From Gemmatimonadota bacterium (GTDB lineage: Bacteria; Gemmatimonadota; Gemmatimonadetes; Gemmatimonadales; Gemmatimonadaceae), in the NCBI GenBank assembly GCA_016194585.1, contig JACQBG010000042.1:41028-105027 (forward strand): a stretch of 64,000 nucleotides of DNA. Reading direction: 5' to 3'. Shown here one piece after another: positions 26,766 to 35,490 of this stretch (the stretch's first letter is position 1; the number at the start of each line of letters is the position of its first letter). The notes under the pieces are model-generated. The model searched no databases and had not been told where the DNA came from. It was given only the letters and a program-made list of their open reading frames with translations. Position numbers and translations under genes: made by a program.

Positions 26766-28130
26766 TCACTCCCGAACGCGGCCCACCGTCAGGTAGTAGA
26801 CGGGGATCCCCGACGCCACCAGCCCGAGCACGATCACCGTCGGCCACCGGCTGTCCGGCTGCACCAGCGCGTTGCCCAGCAAGTACAGCACTGAGGCGAT
26901 GAAGAGGAGCGGCACGAACGGGTACAGCGGCACCCGGAACGAGGGGGCATAATCCGGACGCCGGCGGAGCCGGAACACCGCCGCCACCGCCAGCAGGTAG
27001 AACGGCAGGAACGCCGTCACGAACGCGTCGGCCAGCCGCTCGAACGAGAAGAAGAGCACGTACATCACGCCGAAGCCGGCCGTCATCGCGATCGCCACGT
27101 ACGGCGTGCCGAACCGCGGGTGGACCTTGGCGACCGGCTTGAAGAACAGCCCGTCGTCGGCCATCGCGAAGAAGACGCGGGGGCTGGTGAAGAGCACGGT
27201 GTTCAGCGTGCCGAACGTCGAGATCATCACCGTCACCGAGACGAACACGACCCCCGCCGGCCCGATCACCGCCTGCGCGACGTCGGCGGCGACGAGCTTC
27301 GAGTGCCGCATCACCTCCACCGGGAGCACGGCGAGGTACGCGAGGTTCGCGAGCAGGTAGATCGCGATCACGGCGAGCGTGCCCCCGATGAGCGCCCGCG
27401 GCAGGTTCCGGCCGGGGTCCTGCACCTCGCCCGCGTTGTACGCGAGGTCGGCCCAGCCGTCGAACGCCCACAGCGTCGAGACGAGCGCCAACCCGAACAT
27501 CGGCCAGGTGAAGCTCCCCGCCGGCATCGCCGGGGTATAGTGCCCGCCGTGGCTCGCCGGGAGCCCGATGGCGAACGCGACGATGACGATGAACACGAGG
27601 CCGCCGTACTTCGCCGCCACCGTCACGTTGCTCACCGTCGCCGCGAACCGCACGCCCACATAATTGAAGGCGCCGGTGAGCGCGATGGCGCCGGCGGCGG
27701 TCCACCGCACCGCCATCAGGTGCGCCGGGTCCTGCGGGTTCATCCCGCTCACGCGGAAGAAGTATTCGGCGAACGTGATCGCGATGGCGCCGAGGGAGGC
27801 CGCGCGGATCATGACGACCTGCCCCCAGCCGAACAGGAAGCCGGCGAGCCGCCCCCACCCGTCGCGGCAGAACACGTAGACGCCGCCCGTATATGGAAGC
27901 GCGCTCGCCACCTCGGCCATCGTGAGCGCGCCGCACAGCGCGAAGATGCCGCCCGCCACCCACACGGCGATCATCGGCAGCGGGCCCGGGAGCTTGTCGG
28001 CGATGCCGGCGGGGGAGCGGAAGATCCCCGAGCCGATCGTCGACCCGATCACGACGGCGAGGGCGCTCCAGAGGCCGAGGCGCCGCTCGAGCTGGCCACG
28101 GACCGGCGCGACGACGGAGGGTGTGGGCAT
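26766..28130 (-). CDS. APC-family amino acid permease
   Basis: Starting at ATG 28130 (an alternative in-frame start lies at 28157), the product has 454 residues and about twelve membrane helices. The family's first helix motif GSTIGSGIFRSPAGIA and the later GALTMAEVASALPYTGGVYVF are characteristic of LAT/APC carriers such as the YfnA and serine/threonine exchanger group. It is a likely amino-acid/proton symporter or exchanger of the inner membrane; the substrate cannot be read. It has an intrinsic terminator downstream and is divergent from the COX2-like/ctaB pair. Confidence 0.9.
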   Translation of the reverse strand: MPTPSVVAPVRGQLERRLGLWSALAVVIGSTIGSGIFRSPAGIADKLPGPLPMIAVWVAGGIFALCGALTMAEVASALPYTGGVYVFCRDGWGRLAGFLFGWGQVVMIRAASLGAIAITFAEYFFRVSGMNPQDPAHLMAVRWTAAGAIALTGAFNYVGVRFAATVSNVTVAAKYGGLVFIVIVAFAIGLPASHGGHYTPAMPAGSFTWPMFGLALVSTLWAFDGWADLAYNAGEVQDPGRNLPRALIGGTLAVIAIYLLANLAYLAVLPVEVMRHSKLVAADVAQAVIGPAGVVFVSVTVMISTFGTLNTVLFTSPRVFFAMADDGLFFKPVAKVHPRFGTPYVAIAMTAGFGVMYVLFFSFERLADAFVTAFLPFYLLAVAAVFRLRRRPDYAPSFRVPLYPFVPLLFIASVLYLLGNALVQPDSRWPTVIVLGLVASGIPVYYLTVGRVRE

Positions 28131-28239
28131 CGGCCAATGGTACCGACGCGGAGGCACCAGCGCGAGAGGTACGGGCGCGCGGACGTTGAATCGCGGGCGT
28201 CCGGGGGCGAGCTTTCACTGCTCATGCCCACCGATCCGA

Positions 28240-28491
28240 ATGGCCGGCGCGCTCGCTGACGCGCTGTTCTGGACCGCCGCCGCGGCGATCGCGGTGACGC
28301 AATGGCTCATCCTCGCCTCGACGTGGCGCGGGATGCGCCAGGGTCCCGCGCGCGGGCACTCGGTGCGCGAGTGGACGTTCGCCATCGCGCCGGCGATCGC
28401 GCTCGTCGTGCTGCTGGTCTTCACCTGGCGCGCGATGCACCCCGACACGGTGAGCGTCGAGTCGGTCGCGCCGACGGGGCCGCGGGCATGA
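28240..28491 (+). CDS. Small two-helix membrane protein resembling the transmembrane part of cytochrome oxidase subunit II
   Basis: The 83-residue product has two hydrophobic helices: ALFWTAAAAIAVTQWLILAST and, after a basic loop, FAIAPAIALVVLLVFTW. The second is preceded by HSVREWT, which resembles the region before helix 2 of COX2 (EIIWTVIPA). There is no CuA cupredoxin domain and no copper ligand motif. Its stop overlaps the ATG of ctaB (28488-28491), which argues that it is a real gene and linked to heme-copper oxidase biogenesis. It may be a relic or an accessory subunit; the COX2 relation is an inference by eye. Confidence 0.6.
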   Translation: MAGALADALFWTAAAAIAVTQWLILASTWRGMRQGPARGHSVREWTFAIAPAIALVVLLVFTWRAMHPDTVSVESVAPTGPRA

Positions 28492-29387
28492 CCGGCGCGC
28501 CGCTCCCGCCCGCGCGCGAGACGCCGTTCGCCGCCGACCTCGTCTCGCTCACCAAGCCGCGCATCATCTCGCTGCTGCTGGTGACGACGATCGCCCCGAT
28601 GTACGTGGCAGGCACGCCGGGGTGGCTCTCCGTGCTCGTCGTCGCCGTGGGCGGCTACCTCATGGCGGGTGGCGCGAACGCGGTGAACATGTACCTCGAC
28701 AGCGACATCGACGACGTGATGGTGCGCACGCGGCTGCGCCCGATCCCGAGCGGACGGATGTCGCCGCGCAGCGTGATGGCGTTCGGCGTCGCGATCGCCA
28801 CGGCGGCGGTGTGGCTGCTCGCGCACTTCGTGAACGTGCTCACGGCGGCGCTGGCGCTGGCGGGCTTCTATTTCTACGTGTTCATCTACACGCGGTGGCT
28901 CAAGCGGAACTCGCCGCAGAACATCGTCATCGGCGGCGCCGCGGGCGCCTTCCCGCCGCTCGTCGGCTGGGCGGCCGTCACGGGGCGTGTCGACCTGGCG
29001 TCGATCTACCTGTTCCTCATCGTCTTCTACTGGACGCCGCCGCATTTCTGGGCGCTCGCGCTGAACAAGCAGCGCGACTACGGCAACGCCGGCGTGCCGA
29101 TGGCCCCGCTGGTGTGGGGCGAGCGCGAGACGATCGAGCAGATGCTCTGGTACACGATCCTGCTCATCGCGCTCACCCTGCTCCCGGTGTGCTTCGGCGT
29201 CTTCGGCTGGCTGTACCTGGCCTCGGCGCTCGTCCTCGGCGGGCTCTTCCTGCGCGGCGCGCTCGCCGTGCGGCGCGAACGCGACACGGGCAACTGGGTG
29301 CGGCCGTCGTGGTGGCTGTACAAGTACTCGCTGCTCTATCTCGCCCTGCTCTTCCTCGCGATGGCGGTCGACCGGCACGTGCGGTAG
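28488..29387 (+). CDS. ctaB: Protoheme IX farnesyltransferase (heme O synthase)
   Basis: The 299-residue product is a UbiA-family prenyltransferase with about eight helices. The two Asp-rich motifs are present: NAVNMYLDSDIDDVMVRTR in the second helix-loop and LNKQRDYGNAGVPM in the later loop. YWTPPHFWALAL is typical of CtaB/CyoE. It attaches a farnesyl group to heme B to give heme O for heme-copper oxidases. It is coupled by ATGA to the small COX2-like gene. A long palindromic element follows its stop. Confidence 0.95.
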   Translation: MTGAPLPPARETPFAADLVSLTKPRIISLLLVTTIAPMYVAGTPGWLSVLVVAVGGYLMAGGANAVNMYLDSDIDDVMVRTRLRPIPSGRMSPRSVMAFGVAIATAAVWLLAHFVNVLTAALALAGFYFYVFIYTRWLKRNSPQNIVIGGAAGAFPPLVGWAAVTGRVDLASIYLFLIVFYWTPPHFWALALNKQRDYGNAGVPMAPLVWGERETIEQMLWYTILLIALTLLPVCFGVFGWLYLASALVLGGLFLRGALAVRRERDTGNWVRPSWWLYKYSLLYLALLFLAMAVDRHVR

Positions 29388-29407
29388 CGGGACGGATCCG
29401 CGAGGCG

Positions 29408-29565
29408 AGGCAACCGCCAGCCACGGATTTCACGGATTCAACTCGATGCTCACGGATCGAAGGCCTTGGGGCAACTGCTCTCGTCGCCGAGAGTCGTTCC
29501 CCCACGTTTTCGATCCGTGGGCATCGCTGTTCATCCGTGCGATCCGTGGCAAGGCCGTTGCCGTT
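29408..29565. repeat. Long imperfect palindromic element between ctaB and an APC permease gene
   Basis: The left arm (about 29416-29460, CCACGGATTTCACGGATT...) is the inverse of the right arm (about 29505-29554, ending ATCCGTGCGATCCGTGGC) with few mismatches. The inner segment also folds (CTCTCG/CGAGAG, then GGGG/CCCC), so the whole ~140-155 nt can form one long hairpin. Short ATCCGTG units are repeated within each arm. It lies between convergent genes and could be a REP/MITE-like element or act as a two-way terminator. Confidence 0.65.
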
Positions 29566-29575
29566 GCCGTCGAGG

Positions 29576-30880
29576 CTACCGCCGTCCCGTGAAGCGGTAC
29601 ACCACGAGCCCCACCGCGAGCATCGCCGTGCCGACGAGCGACATGCGCAGCGCCGACACATAGGCGCTCACGATCCCGACGACCGCGCACGCGACGAAGA
29701 ACGCCGGCATCCACGGGTAGCCGAGCACGCGGTACGGGCGTGACCACTCCGGATGGGTCCGGCGCAGCACGAACACGCTCGCGGCGCCGAGGCCGAAGAA
29801 GATCCAGTCGGCGAAGACGACTCCCGAGAGGAGCGTGCCGATCGCGCCGCGCGTCGCGAACAGGAGCACCAGCGACCATCCGCCGAGCATGAGCAGGGCG
29901 ACGTGGGGCGAGCCGAACCGCGGATGCACCTTGGCCGCCGACGCCACGAAGGCGCCGTCCTTGCCGAGCGCGTAGAGCACACGGGCGTTGGTGAGCAGCG
30001 CGACGTTCACGAAGCCGAAGATCGAGAGCATGGCGGCGAGCGTGATCGCGGTGGCGCCGCGCGCGCCGATGAACCGGCCAGCGGCGTCGGCGGCCACGGC
30101 CTGGCTCGCCGCGACGCCGTCGCGTCCGAGCGCCTTCAGGTACACCACGTTCGCGCCGAGGTAGATCGCGATGACGATCGCGATGCCGATGAAGAGCGCG
30201 CGCGGCAGCGTGCGCGCCGGATCGCGGATCTCCCCGGCGACCATGTTCGTCTGCTGCCACCCCCCGATCGTGAACAGCACGGCGACGAAGGCGGCGGCGA
30301 AGCCGTTCGCGAGCGGCGGCGCGACGGGCGCCGCGGCGACCGGCGCCGGCGCTCCGACGGCGACCACGGCGCCGACGACGATGAGCGCGCCGAGCGCGAA
30401 GATCTTCGAGAGCGTGAAGACGTTCGCCGTGACGGTGCCGGGCTTCACGCCGAGATAGTTCGTGACGGTGAGGAGCACGATCGTCGCCGCCGCGACGCCG
30501 ATGCGCCCGCCCACGGCGTCGAGCGGCACGAACCGCTCGAGGTAGCCGGCGAACCCCATGGCGACCGCAGCGATCGCGCCGCTCGCGATCATCAGGAGCG
30601 TCATCCATCCGAGGAGGAACGCCGGCAGCTTGCCGAACGCCTCGCGCACGTACACGTACGCGCCGCCCGCTTCGGGGAGCATGGCGCCGAGCTCGGCGTA
30701 GGTGAGCGCGCCGGCGAGGGCGACGACGCCACCGAGGGTCCAGACGCCGAGCACCCACGCGCCGATGGGCAGGTTGCGCGCCGTCTCGGCGGGGGTGAAG
30801 AAGATGCCGCTGCCGATGATCCCGCCGACGACGAGCAGCGCGGCGGAGAAAAGCCCCAGTTCCCTGCGCAACGTCGTCAT
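29576..30880 (-). CDS. APC-family amino acid permease (second copy type)
   Basis: The 434-residue product has twelve predicted helices. The N-terminal GGIIGSGIFFTPAETARNLP is the family substrate-binding motif, and LTYAELGAMLPEAGGAYVYVREAFG is its conserved helix 2-3 region. It is related to, but clearly different from, the permease at 26766-28130. A probable amino-acid transporter with unknown substrate. It lies 58 nt after the M24 peptidase on the same strand, so peptide cleavage and amino-acid uptake may be co-expressed. Confidence 0.9.
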   Translation of the reverse strand: MTTLRRELGLFSAALLVVGGIIGSGIFFTPAETARNLPIGAWVLGVWTLGGVVALAGALTYAELGAMLPEAGGAYVYVREAFGKLPAFLLGWMTLLMIASGAIAAVAMGFAGYLERFVPLDAVGGRIGVAAATIVLLTVTNYLGVKPGTVTANVFTLSKIFALGALIVVGAVVAVGAPAPVAAAPVAPPLANGFAAAFVAVLFTIGGWQQTNMVAGEIRDPARTLPRALFIGIAIVIAIYLGANVVYLKALGRDGVAASQAVAADAAGRFIGARGATAITLAAMLSIFGFVNVALLTNARVLYALGKDGAFVASAAKVHPRFGSPHVALLMLGGWSLVLLFATRGAIGTLLSGVVFADWIFFGLGAASVFVLRRTHPEWSRPYRVLGYPWMPAFFVACAVVGIVSAYVSALRMSLVGTAMLAVGLVVYRFTGRR

Positions 30881-30938
30881 CGGCGCCTTCCCGGGTGGGG
30901 CGGCGCCGCGTGGCGCGCGGTGCCGCGGTGGTCGCGCG

Positions 30939-32120
30939 TCAGACGACGAACAGCTCGCGCTGGATCTCCACCGGCGTGATGACGAGCCCGTCGGCGCCGA
31001 TGAAGGCGTTCACCTCGGAGCGGACGCCGATCTCGCCGGGGAGATAGACCCCCGGCTCGATGGAGAATCCCACCCCCGGGATGAGCAGCCGCTCCTCGCG
31101 CGTCTCGAGGTTGTCGAGGTTCGGTCCCGAGCCGTGGAGGGCGCGCACGTCGATCGAGTGCCCCGTGCGGTGCGTGAAGTACTGGCCGTAGCCCGCCTTC
31201 TCGATCACGCCGCGCGCCGCGTCGTCGGCGTCGGCGCCGCGCACCGGCTGTCCGGCGGCGACGCGCGCGCGGATGAGCTCGATGGCCGCGTCGCGCGCGT
31301 CGCGCACGACGGTCCACACGTCGCGCAACTTGGGCGACGGCTCGCCGATGCACCCCATCCACGTCTGGTCGGCGTAGATGCCGCCGTCGGGTTCCGTGGC
31401 CCAGAGGTCGATGAGGATCGTGTCCCCCATCGTGAGGGCGCGCGGGTGGTCGGCCGACGGCTCATAGTGCGGGTTGGCCGCGTTCTCGCTCGCCGACACG
31501 TTCGGGCCGTGGTCGGTGAAGAGGCCGTTGGCGATGAACTCCGCCTTGATCCAGTCGTTGAGCTCGTGTTCGTGCATCGCCGTGCCGGCGCGCACGGCGG
31601 CGCCGGCGCGCGGGAAGGCCGCGCGCGCGATGCGGGCCACGATCTCGGCGGCGCGCACGTGCGACGCGTACTGGGCCGGCGTCCACGCCGCGAAGAACTG
31701 CGAGATGAGCTCGGCCGAGGTGCGCACGGTGGCGCCGCTCGCCCGCACGAGGTCGACGATCCCCGCGGGAACGCGATCGACGACCGGCACCGCGTCGCCG
31801 GGCGAGTACTCCATGAGCACCGTCTTGCCGGCGACGAGCGAGGCGACCTCCGCCTCGAACGAGCGCCACGACGCGTAGACGCGCCGCCCCCACCCCGACG
31901 GCCAGCGCACCCATTCGCCCTGCTCGATGGCGTGCGTGATGGCGACGGGGGCGCCGCTCACCGGCACCCAGGCGAACACGCGCCGCGAGGCGAGCCCCTC
32001 GAGCCCCATCATCTCGGTGGCGATGGGATTGGTGCGGCGGAAGTCGTAGAGGAGCCAGCCGTCGGCGCCCTGCGCGGCGATGGCCTTCTGGATCACGGGG
32101 AGCAGTTCGACGGACAGCAC
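30939..32120 (-). CDS. M24-family metallopeptidase (Xaa-Pro aminopeptidase-like)
   Basis: The start is GTG 32120, placed two bases after GGAGGATCC, a strong ribosome binding site region. The 393-residue product has a creatinase-like N-terminal domain and a pita-bread catalytic domain. The five metal ligands are visible: ILIDLWA (Asp), YADQTW (Asp), RTGHSID (His), SIEPGVYLPG (Glu) and VRSEVNAF (Glu). No signal peptide, so cytoplasmic. It likely removes N-terminal residues ahead of proline, or acts as a prolidase. It follows the V4R-like gene by 16 nt and precedes an APC permease. Confidence 0.9.
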   Translation of the reverse strand: MLSVELLPVIQKAIAAQGADGWLLYDFRRTNPIATEMMGLEGLASRRVFAWVPVSGAPVAITHAIEQGEWVRWPSGWGRRVYASWRSFEAEVASLVAGKTVLMEYSPGDAVPVVDRVPAGIVDLVRASGATVRTSAELISQFFAAWTPAQYASHVRAAEIVARIARAAFPRAGAAVRAGTAMHEHELNDWIKAEFIANGLFTDHGPNVSASENAANPHYEPSADHPRALTMGDTILIDLWATEPDGGIYADQTWMGCIGEPSPKLRDVWTVVRDARDAAIELIRARVAAGQPVRGADADDAARGVIEKAGYGQYFTHRTGHSIDVRALHGSGPNLDNLETREERLLIPGVGFSIEPGVYLPGEIGVRSEVNAFIGADGLVITPVEIQRELFVV

Positions 32121-32136
32121 GGATCCTCCAGGGCGC

Positions 32137-32766
32137 TCAGCGAGCGCCGATCGGGCGCCATTCGGCGCGCCATTCGCAGGTGCCCTCGCCGCGGCTGGCG
32201 CAGCGCACCTGGTCGACGGCGCCCACGCCGCCGACGAGGAGCTGCATCAATTCGCGGAGGGCGGCCTCGTAGTAGGCGCACCCCGCCTGCCGGGGCGCGA
32301 CGTCGAGCGTGACGGACTCGCGCACCTCGAGCATGATGCTCGACCCCACGCGCCGCACCGAACCGGCGAGGTAGCGCGCGCAGACGCGGCGGGCGTGCCG
32401 CAGCGCGATGGGGCGCGCGAGAAGCGCGGGCAAGAGCAGCATCAGCTTGCGCGTGACCGGGGAGATGGTCTTGTACGACTGGCGGGCGAGGCCGCGCCCC
32501 GCTTCGCGGAACACGGCCTCGGCGTCGGGGCGGCGGCCGATGAGCTTGGCCAGGGCGACGGCCTCGTCGAAGGTCGGACGCTGATTGCGCTTCACGGCGT
32601 CGGCGTAGCGCTTGATCTGCGCGAACACGGTGTCGCTGAGGCCGAGGCGCTTGTTGCGGAGCTCGTGGACGAATTCGGTGTCGAGTTCGCCGGTGGGGAG
32701 GTCGACCGTTCGGACTGCCTCGAGGAGGCTGAGCGGCAGGAGCGGGTCGACGGTGGCGGGTGGCAT
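32137..32766 (-). CDS. V4R/DUF2378-like small-ligand-binding protein
   Basis: From ATG 32766 the product has 209 residues and no signal or membrane helix. The N-terminal half is helical (ELRNKRLGLSDTVFAQIKRYADAVKR). The C-terminal half (~125-209) has the alternating pattern of V4R/heme-NO-binding-like domains: hydrophobic strands, a Gly-Cys-Ala-Tyr-Tyr turn, a helix ELMQLLVGG, and RCASRGEGTCEWRAEW with two Cys. This resembles V4R domains or the myxobacterial DUF2378 family. It may bind a small ligand. The call rests on pattern only. Confidence 0.5.
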   Translation of the reverse strand: MPPATVDPLLPLSLLEAVRTVDLPTGELDTEFVHELRNKRLGLSDTVFAQIKRYADAVKRNQRPTFDEAVALAKLIGRRPDAEAVFREAGRGLARQSYKTISPVTRKLMLLLPALLARPIALRHARRVCARYLAGSVRRVGSSIMLEVRESVTLDVAPRQAGCAYYEAALRELMQLLVGGVGAVDQVRCASRGEGTCEWRAEWRPIGAR

Positions 32767-32932
32767 CGGTGCGGAGAAACGGGACAGGATGGAGCGTGCG
32801 ACCAAGCTACACCGGCGCGCGCGGCACGACCAGTTGGTCGCTTTCGTTTCGCTCGCGGGGCGGCTAATCTCCCTGTGGCGCCGCCCGCCCCCACATCCAC
32901 CCCCGCACCGGAGCCACGTCATCGACCAGGCA

Positions 32933-33739
32933 ATGATGCTGCGCGCACTCGCCGGTGCGCTCGCGGCCGGCCTCGTCACGGCCCGTGCGCGAGTGACCGG
33001 CTCGCTCGGACCGTCGGGGCAGGCGGCGGCGTTCGCGCTCGGCGTGCTGAGCGCGGCGGCGTCGTGGGGTGCGGCGGTGACGCTCGTGGCGTTCTTCGTC
33101 GCCGCCGATCTCGTGACGCGGTGGCGCGAAGAGGAGAAGATGCGCGTCATGATCGCGACGGTGCCGCAGGCCAAGCTGCGCGACGCGACGCAGGTGCTGG
33201 CGAACGGCCTCGTGTTCGTGCTGTTCGCGCTCTACGCGATGCGGCACACGAACCCCCGCTGGAGCTACGCCGCGCTGGGCTCGCTGGCGGCCGCGTCGGC
33301 CGACACGTGGGCGACCGAGATCGGCACGATGCTGGGGGGCACGCCGCGTTCGCTCATGACGTGGCGGCCGGTGAACAAGGGGATGAGCGGCGGCATCACG
33401 TTCGTGGGGACGCTCGCGTCGGCGGTGGGGGCGCTGCTCGTCGCCGTGGTCGGGGCGATCGCGTTCGGGCTGACGACGTGGCGCGCCGTCGTCGTCATCC
33501 TCGTTGCCGGCGTGGCCGGGGCGCTGGCCGACTCGTTCGCCGGCGACACGATGCAGACCAAGCGGTGGTGCGACCGGTGCCGCGAGTGGACGGAGCGCCG
33601 GGTGCATCCGTGCGGCTACCGCACGAAGCACCGTCGCGGCATCAGCTGGCTGACGAACGACCTCGTGAACTTCATCTGCACGGGCGCCGGCGCCGTCGTC
33701 GCCGTGGTCGTCGCGCGTCTCGTCTTCCCGCCGCGCTGA
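32933..33739 (+). CDS. DUF92 integral membrane protein
   Basis: The start is ATG 32933. The 268-residue product has six to seven helices and the DUF92 signatures: SADTWATEIG near 123, VNKGMSGGITFVGTLAS, and GISWLTNDLVNF at the end. A Cys pair (WCDRC) lies in the cytoplasmic loop. Plant homologues (VTE6) have phytyl-phosphate kinase activity, which gives a possible lead to prenyl phosphate metabolism, but bacterial members are largely uncharacterised. It is followed at 3 nt by the flavin reductase gene. Confidence 0.85.
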   Translation: MMLRALAGALAAGLVTARARVTGSLGPSGQAAAFALGVLSAAASWGAAVTLVAFFVAADLVTRWREEEKMRVMIATVPQAKLRDATQVLANGLVFVLFALYAMRHTNPRWSYAALGSLAAASADTWATEIGTMLGGTPRSLMTWRPVNKGMSGGITFVGTLASAVGALLVAVVGAIAFGLTTWRAVVVILVAGVAGALADSFAGDTMQTKRWCDRCREWTERRVHPCGYRTKHRRGISWLTNDLVNFICTGAGAVVAVVVARLVFPPR

Positions 33740-33742
33740 CCC

Positions 33743-34246
33743 ATGGACCGTCCTCCCGTCGACGCCACCACGTTCCGCCGCGTCCTGGGCAGTTTCGCCA
33801 GCGGCGTGACGGTGGTCGCCGTGCGCGGCGACGACGGCGCCGACCACGGGATGACGGTCAGCGCGTTCTGCTCGGTGAGCCTCGAGCCGCCGCTCGTGCT
33901 CGTGTGCATCGACCATGCCGCGACGTGCGCGCCACGCATCGCCGCCGCGACGCATGCCGGCATCAGCATCCTCGGCGGCGAGCAGGCCGCGCTGTCGCGC
34001 CGCTTCGCCGACCCCGCCGCCGACCGGTTCGACGGCGTCGCGGTCGTGCGCGGCGTGACGGGGGTGCCGCTGCTCGACGGCGCGCTCGCCCACCTCGAGT
34101 GCCGGCTCGTGGCGCGGTACGAGGCGGGCGACCATGCAATCGTCGTCGGCGAGGTCGTCGCGGCGACCGCGACCGGCGACGATCCGCTCGTCTACTTCCG
34201 CGGCCAGTACCGTGCCGTGCATCCCACGGGAGACTCCCTGCGGTGA
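33743..34246 (+). CDS. Flavin reductase-like FMN-binding split-barrel protein
   Basis: The 167-residue product fits the HpaC/flavin reductase domain. FRRVLGSFASGVTVVAVRG is the typical N-terminal strand, GMTVSAFCSVSLEPPLVLVCI the flavin-contacting segment, and VVGEVVAA the C-terminal strand. Such proteins use NAD(P)H to reduce FMN for a partner monooxygenase or act as independent reductases. No monooxygenase is nearby. It is 3 nt after the DUF92 gene and overlaps the next gene by GTGA, so it belongs to a three-gene unit. Confidence 0.88.
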   Translation: MDRPPVDATTFRRVLGSFASGVTVVAVRGDDGADHGMTVSAFCSVSLEPPLVLVCIDHAATCAPRIAAATHAGISILGGEQAALSRRFADPAADRFDGVAVVRGVTGVPLLDGALAHLECRLVARYEAGDHAIVVGEVVAATATGDDPLVYFRGQYRAVHPTGDSLR

Positions 34247-34863
34247 GCAACCTCGACCTCGACCGCGAACGCGTCATCCAGGCGCTGTGCGCGCACTACG
34301 CGAACGACAACCTGTCGACCCAGGAACTCGAAGTGCGGTTCGACCGCGCCTACCAGGCGGTGTCGCTCACGGAGCTGCAGTCGCTGCTCGCCTCGCTCCC
34401 CGACCTTCCCGACACCGTGGCGCCACCGGCGCCACTCTACGGCACCGCCCTCCCCCGCGCGGTGCAGGAGCAGGAGCGGCGGCAGCTCGTGCTGATGTCG
34501 GAGGTGAAGAAGCGGGGCGCGTGGACGCCGGCCCGCCGCACGGTGGTGCGCACCATCATGGGGTCGGCGCTGTTCGACCTCCGCGAGGCGCGATTCCCGA
34601 GCGGCGTCGTGGAGTTCGACGTCGTCGTCGTGATGGGAGAGGTGCGGTTCCTCCTGCCCCCCGGCGTCGTCGTGGAGGCGGAGGGCGACGCGATCATGGG
34701 GCGCTTCGACCACCAGCACACGGCGCCATCGGAATCGGGGGCGCCGACGATCCGCATCCGCGGACGGGCGCTGATGGGGAGCGTCGAGGTGAAGACGCGG
34801 CTGCCCGGCGAGAGCGCGCTCGCCGCGTGGCGGCGCCGGACGCTGTCGCGCGGCGACCACTGA
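34243..34863 (+). CDS. DUF1707 + LiaF-like C-terminal domain protein
   Basis: The start is GTG 34243 overlapping the flavin reductase stop. Residues ~1-60 form the DUF1707 domain (LDRERVIQALCAHYANDNLS, ELEVRFDRAYQA). Residues ~105-195 form the short beta-helix seen at the C-terminus of LiaF and related cell-envelope stress proteins, with two IMG/VMGEV repeats. There is no membrane helix between the two halves, unlike many LiaF proteins, so it is probably cytoplasmic. In Firmicutes, LiaF inhibits an envelope-stress kinase; the role here is unknown. Confidence 0.8.
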   Translation: MSNLDLDRERVIQALCAHYANDNLSTQELEVRFDRAYQAVSLTELQSLLASLPDLPDTVAPPAPLYGTALPRAVQEQERRQLVLMSEVKKRGAWTPARRTVVRTIMGSALFDLREARFPSGVVEFDVVVVMGEVRFLLPPGVVVEAEGDAIMGRFDHQHTAPSESGAPTIRIRGRALMGSVEVKTRLPGESALAAWRRRTLSRGDH

Positions 34864-34905
34864 GTCGCCGGCCGCTCGCACCCGGCCTCACGCGCGGGCG
34901 CGGAC

Positions 34906-35445
34906 TCAGGCGCGCGCGCCGTACTTCACGAGGTAGCGCGCGATGCTCTCGTCGATGATCCGCATCGCCACGTCGCTCTTCTCCCAGCCGACGATCTCGA
35001 CCCGCTTCCCCTCCAGATCCTTGTAGATCTGGAAGAAGTGCTCGACCTCCTTGAGGAAATGCTGCGGGATGTCGGCGATGTCGAAGAACTCCTCGTTGTG
35101 CGGGTCGTGGGCGGGGACGGCGAGGATCTTGTCGTCCGGCTCGCCCTTGTCGAGCATCTTCAGCACGCCGATCGGGCGCACGTCGATGAGGCAGCCCGTG
35201 AACGTCGGCTCGTTGATGCGCACGAGCACGTCGAGCGGGTCGCCGTCCTCGTGCAGCGTGCGCGGGATGAGCCCGTAGTCGCTCGGATAGTTGACCGCGG
35301 AGTAGAGCACGCGGTCGAGCTTGAAGAGGCCGCTGTCCTTGTCGAGCTCGTACTTGTTGCGGCTGCCGCCGGGGATCTCGATGACGGCGGTCACGACCTC
35401 GGGCGGATGCTCGCCCGTGCTGAGTTCGTGCCAATAGTGGATCAT
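34906..35445 (-). CDS. ppa: Family I inorganic pyrophosphatase
   Basis: The 179-residue length is standard. The signature DGDPLDVLV holds the metal-binding Asp residues, with the preceding KLDRVLYSAVNYPSDYGLIP region and later DKILAVPAHDP. It hydrolyses pyrophosphate released by biosynthetic reactions such as the acetyl-CoA synthetase encoded 1 kb away. It is convergent with the LiaF-like gene; the gap of 42 nt shows nothing notable. Confidence 0.96.
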   Translation of the reverse strand: MIHYWHELSTGEHPPEVVTAVIEIPGGSRNKYELDKDSGLFKLDRVLYSAVNYPSDYGLIPRTLHEDGDPLDVLVRINEPTFTGCLIDVRPIGVLKMLDKGEPDDKILAVPAHDPHNEEFFDIADIPQHFLKEVEHFFQIYKDLEGKRVEIVGWEKSDVAMRIIDESIARYLVKYGARA

Positions 35446-35490
35446 GACGAATCGTAGCGGCGCCGGGGCGCCGGCGGTACGGTGCCGGCG

